Origin: Pseudomonadota bacterium
GTDB lineage: Bacteria > Bdellovibrionota_C > UBA2361 > SZUA-149
Assembly (NCBI GenBank): GCA_029555385.1
Contig: JAKPSH010000221.1
Span: 1 to 64,000 of the forward strand
Reading direction: 5' to 3'
DNA length: 64,000 nt
The position numbers and the translations under genes were made by a program. Below the pieces are notes generated by a model, which was not told where the DNA came from, did not search any database, and saw only the letters and a program-made list of their open reading frames with translations. Each line of letters begins with the position of its first letter. Position 1 is the stretch's first letter. Below, piece by piece: positions 60,633-64,000 of the stretch.

Positions 60633-63092
60633 ATGTCCCCGGATAACGACGATAGGCTCGAACCGACAATTGCTCAGCCGGCCATAAACTTCTTCTTTTA
60701 TTGCGGGGTCTTTTTGCTTGCGCTGGCGGCAATTTCTTTTCAGATCGTCCTGACCCGCATCTTTAGCGTTACAATGTATCACCACTTTGCTTTTGTCGCG
60801 ATATCGCTGACCATGTTCGGCATGAGCGCCGGGGCCGTGGCCGTTTACCTCCTTCCCCAAGTATTCTGCAGCTCAGCGCTTGGCACGCGCTTATGCCAAG
60901 CGTCCGCCTGCTTCGCATTGTCTATAGCCATCAGTTTGGTGCTCCACCTGGTTATCCCGTTGTATCCCGCCCCGACAGCAGTCTCATTGTTCGCGTATTT
61001 TGCAACTTATACCGCATTAAGTGTTCCTTTCTTCTTTGCCGGCATCGCTATCTGCCTGGTGCTGACTAAGTTTACGCACACCGTGAACTGCGTATATGCT
61101 ACCGATCTGTGTGGGGCTGCGTCCGGTTGCCTCTTTGCCGTAGCGATAATGAACGGCTTTGACGGACTAAGCGCAGCGCTCTGTACAGCCAGCGCCGCTG
61201 CCCTCGCTGGCTGTTTTTTTGCCGCAGAATTCAGACTGCTGGATCTGCGCCGCCAAACGATGATGCTTTTTGCTCTGCTTTTTGCCGCAGCGATCAGCAA
61301 CGGATTGCTCAGCCGCGCAGGCATACCGTTGGTGCGTCTCTCTTGGGTCAAAGGCGAATGGGAAGAACTGCCGGCCTATGAAAGGTGGAACAGCTTCTCG
61401 CGCGTGGCGGTCGGCGCGAAGAGCGATGAACAGTTTGGCTGGGGGTTCGGTGCGCAATGTCCGCGAAGCGCCAGCACCACACAACGCAGCCTTGAAATTG
61501 ATGCGGCTGGCGCAACAGTTCTGACCGAATTTGACGGCAACTTGTCGCCACTTGAGTATTTGCGCTGCGACATTACAAACTTCGTCCACTTTCTCCGGAA
61601 AAATGCTGATACTGCTGTCGTCGGCAGCGGCGGCGGCAGGGATATTCTTTCTGCGCTCTTATTTGCTCAGCGAGCTGTGCTTGGCATAGAAATCAACGAA
61701 AATGTCTTAGATGCGCTCAACAATCAATTCGGTGATTTCACGGGCCATCTGGATGCGCAACCTCAAATTAACTTTATTAATGATGAGGCACGAAGCTACC
61801 TCGCCAGAAGCTCCCGGCGCTTCGATATAATTCAAATTTCACTGATTGATACTTGGGCTGCGACCGCAGCAGGCGCGCTTACCTTAAGTGAGAATTCGCT
61901 GTATACGCTGGAAGCATGGCAGATGATGCTTTCTAAGCTGACCGCTAATGGGATACTCAGCATCTCGCGCTGGTTTGCGCCCGAGCGTCCCGCAGAACTG
62001 CTGCGCAGTGCCGCGCTTGCTGCGGCGGCCTTGCGCGCGAATGGAGTATCTTCGCCGCAGGATCACATACTCGCGCTGACCAATATTCCCCTGGACCACC
62101 AGGGGAGCGAAAACGGCATCGGCACCCTGTTGATCTCACATTCCCCTTTTTCAACAGCCGATTTGCAGCAAGCCGCAGAAATAGCTGCTCAAATGGGATT
62201 CTTTTTTCTTTCGCGACCCGGGAGCACAACAAATCCCCTGCTGGAGGCACTGATTGCGGGTAATTTCAAAGATCCCCTCGTGCACGGTTCAATTTACGAT
62301 CTCTCGCCGCCCACCGACGATCGCCCATTCTTCTTTAATACTCTGCGGCTGCGCAGCCTTACTTTTTGGCGTCCCACAGCGATTCGCGCCGTTTCGCATA
62401 ACGCCAAAGCCATCGGCATCCTGCTCTTTCTTTTTGCTGTGGTAATTATCTTGAGCTACTTTGTCATAGTGCGCCCCTTGAAACACACCCTGGCGACGCT
62501 CTCAGGTCCAGCAGTTTGGCCATTATCCGCCGCGTTTGGCTTTATCGGCCTGGGCTATCTTTTGATTGAAATTGCGCAAATGCAGCGTTTGATCATCTTC
62601 CTCGGCCATCCGGTATATGGACTAACGGCAGTACTTTTCGCTTTATTGCTGACCGGAGGCATCGGCAGCTTCTTGACGCGCTGGTGCAGCATCTGCGGCA
62701 AGGAAAGAAAACAACTGCTTTGGCTTTTTTGCACTCTAATCTTTGTGCTTGGTCTGTCTGGCGTCTTGACTCCGGCAATTATCGCTAAGTATCGCGGATG
62801 TTCCACGCCAGTGCGGCTTCTTGTTTCGGTCTTGTCTGTTGCGCCAATCGGCCTGCTGATGGGCATGCCTTTTCCTTGGTTAATGCAAAGCATACGGGCA
62901 AAAGAAAACAGCCTCCGTCCGTGGCTTTGGGGAGTAAACGGCGCCGCCTCCGTAAGCGCATCAATACTTGCTGCGTTAATTTCACTCTGCGCTGGTATTT
63001 CCGCTTCGTACTGGATCGGCGTCATCTGCTATGCAGGTGCCGCCTTGAGCGCCTGGCAGCATACGATGCTCGCGCGCGACAGCGTTCATTGA
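60633..63092 (+). CDS. polytopic membrane protein with a spermidine synthase-like domain
   Basis: 819 residues. About six N-terminal helices (to about 225), then a Rossmann domain of spermidine synthase/SAM methyltransferase type with VVGSGGGRDILSALL (about 330), EINENV and FDIIQISLIDTWAATAAGALTLSENSLYT-like core elements, then about six C-terminal helices (from about 590). Such membrane fusions occur in polysaccharide and exosortase loci; the substrate is unknown and true polyamine synthesis is doubtful. It starts 21 bases after the EpsI gene. Confidence 0.82.
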   Translation: MSPDNDDRLEPTIAQPAINFFFYCGVFLLALAAISFQIVLTRIFSVTMYHHFAFVAISLTMFGMSAGAVAVYLLPQVFCSSALGTRLCQASACFALSIAISLVLHLVIPLYPAPTAVSLFAYFATYTALSVPFFFAGIAICLVLTKFTHTVNCVYATDLCGAASGCLFAVAIMNGFDGLSAALCTASAAALAGCFFAAEFRLLDLRRQTMMLFALLFAAAISNGLLSRAGIPLVRLSWVKGEWEELPAYERWNSFSRVAVGAKSDEQFGWGFGAQCPRSASTTQRSLEIDAAGATVLTEFDGNLSPLEYLRCDITNFVHFLRKNADTAVVGSGGGRDILSALLFAQRAVLGIEINENVLDALNNQFGDFTGHLDAQPQINFINDEARSYLARSSRRFDIIQISLIDTWAATAAGALTLSENSLYTLEAWQMMLSKLTANGILSISRWFAPERPAELLRSAALAAAALRANGVSSPQDHILALTNIPLDHQGSENGIGTLLISHSPFSTADLQQAAEIAAQMGFFFLSRPGSTTNPLLEALIAGNFKDPLVHGSIYDLSPPTDDRPFFFNTLRLRSLTFWRPTAIRAVSHNAKAIGILLFLFAVVIILSYFVIVRPLKHTLATLSGPAVWPLSAAFGFIGLGYLLIEIAQMQRLIIFLGHPVYGLTAVLFALLLTGGIGSFLTRWCSICGKERKQLLWLFCTLIFVLGLSGVLTPAIIAKYRGCSTPVRLLVSVLSVAPIGLLMGMPFPWLMQSIRAKENSLRPWLWGVNGAASVSASILAALISLCAGISASYWIGVICYAGAALSAWQHTMLARDSVH

Positions 63093-63172
63093 CTCTTTAT
63101 TTTTTACTGCGTTATAGTCAATGGTCGGCAATCTCCTATAACGAGCATTAATTCTCGAGAAACTGCGGCAAA

Positions 63173-64000
63173 GTGTCTTTATCTAACCTTCCTCGACTGT
63201 TGTTTGTCCTTTTCACACGGAATGCGCATGAAACGTTGCCGCATTTGTTGTCCGCGATATCTCCTTACCTCCTTGACTCAGAAGAGTGGTCCACGGAACT
63301 GCTGATTATTGATGATGCATCGAGCGATGATACATATCTTATTGGCAAGACTTTTGCTGCACAAACCACGGCAAAAATCACCGTGCTCAAGAATCCTGTC
63401 CGTCTGGGATACGGGGGCGCCCAGAAGCTTGCCTTTCATTTCGCAATAGAGAACAGGTTCGATGCGCTGGTATCGATTCACGACGAACCGGAGCTCTCCG
63501 CAGACCTTATAGTCAATCTCTTGCAACCAATTAAGCAAAGGCAGGCTGCTGTTGTGTGCTTTTTGCCGGCACCGGAGCACAGAAACTGGCTCCAGCTCGG
63601 CTGCTTGGTCCGGAGCACCCTCTGCCGGTTGATGAATATGCTCCTCAATCTTGGCGCGGGAACAGAATCGCTTCATTTTCAGCCGTGTTGCCGCGCTTAC
63701 TCGGTTTCTGCCCTATCCGGGATCCCCTTTGATCTGAATTCGGATAGCATCGAATTCTCTCTTGAGGTGCTGCTGCAAATGGTCCGGGCCGGCCACGAAG
63801 TAAAATGCCTGAGCACTGGTCCGTCGGTGATCTCCGAAAGCTGCATACGCCTCGACGTCAATGTTGGTTCATTCCTGCGCGCCATGCTGACGGCTTTTCT
63901 CTATCGTCTTCAGGACAAAGGAGTATTCTACCAGCCAAAGTTTGACCTCCAAGCCCCGGGGTGCTGCTACCAGCCCAAATTTCATTTTCCGTCTTCGCAT
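63173..64000 (+). CDS. family 2 glycosyltransferase (partial)
   Basis: Runs off the right edge; 276 codons seen. It begins at GTG 63173, the only early start after an in-frame stop at 63149. The GT-A start is clear: LLFVLFTRNAHETLPHLLSAI, ELLIIDDASSDDTY and NPVRLGYGGAQKLAF. The usual DxD region reads SIHDEPELS. It probably transfers sugar to a lipid or glycan in the exosortase-linked polysaccharide locus. Confidence 0.85.
   Translation, partial: MSLSNLPRLLFVLFTRNAHETLPHLLSAISPYLLDSEEWSTELLIIDDASSDDTYLIGKTFAAQTTAKITVLKNPVRLGYGGAQKLAFHFAIENRFDALVSIHDEPELSADLIVNLLQPIKQRQAAVVCFLPAPEHRNWLQLGCLVRSTLCRLMNMLLNLGAGTESLHFQPCCRAYSVSALSGIPFDLNSDSIEFSLEVLLQMVRAGHEVKCLSTGPSVISESCIRLDVNVGSFLRAMLTAFLYRLQDKGVFYQPKFDLQAPGCCYQPKFHFPSSH

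Noticed and set aside
60633-63092. Genuine polyamine (spermidine) synthase
   Set aside because: The membrane fusion and exosortase context argue for another role; only the Rossmann fold is shared.

Overview
The window looks like chromosome from a Gram-negative, double-membraned bacterium of roughly even base composition. It carries lipid A genes (lpxD, lpxC), an outer-membrane assembly lipoprotein (bamD), a nearly complete type II secretion system, Tat translocase genes and an exosortase/EpsI pair. The gspC-N order with gspN, the C4 zinc-ribbon coiled-coil protein and the dnaG-rpoD pair fit a deltaproteobacterial-type lineage (Desulfobacterota, Myxococcota, Bdellovibrionota or a relative). 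That placement is inference; no rRNA is present. Genes are dense, with many 1-8 base start/stop overlaps. No phage, insertion sequence or CRISPR array was seen.

Layout. 1-3.5 kb (minus): long-chain olefin genes oleA and a fused oleBC that runs off the left edge. 3.6-8.6 kb (minus): a Gld-type ABC exporter operon. 8.9-12.9 kb (plus): pdxST, an App1-like phosphatase and a GT90 glycosyltransferase. 12.9-15.4 kb (minus): an active/inactive pair of M16 peptidases. 15.5-20.1 kb: a mixed block with a calcium-loop protein, mutM and a stand-alone coaB. 20.3-24.7 kb (minus): a CAU tRNA, rpoD and dnaG. 24.8-30.7 kb: apt, tatA/B-tatC, uppP, a DUF4397 lipoprotein, lpxD and bamD. 31-33.1 kb: an Rrf2 regulator and two E1-like genes. 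33.3-46 kb: type II secretion genes gspC,D,E,F,G,H,I,J,L,M,N without a visible gspK. 46-53 kb: an FrhB-like iron-sulfur protein behind a Crp/Fnr regulator, small unknowns, a receiver-LpxC fusion downstream of purA, a ferredoxin and tRNA-Cys. 53-64 kb: a large GT4 glycosyltransferase, a DDAH-like protein, queuosine precursor genes queF, queC and queE, and an exosortase locus ending in a partial GT2.

The most unusual module is at 30.9-33.1 kb. A catalytic-looking E1 adenylyltransferase lacks the usual N-terminal YxRQ arm and ends in a TusA-like sulfur-carrier domain. It overlaps a second E1-like gene that keeps the YSRQ arm but has lost the nucleotide-binding glycine loop and the catalytic stretch. 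The two look complementary, like the heterodimeric eukaryotic E1s (SAE1-UBA2, NAE1-UBA3). An Rrf2 gene with a palindrome inside its promoter precedes them, and a leader with mutually exclusive hairpins covers the first E1 start codon. The second standout is LpxC, which commits the cell to lipid A synthesis, fused behind a two-component receiver domain. Other points of interest are the OleBC fusion, long unexplained C-terminal extensions on GspD and BamD, and a structured leader that can hide the ribosome binding site of the DDAH-like gene.
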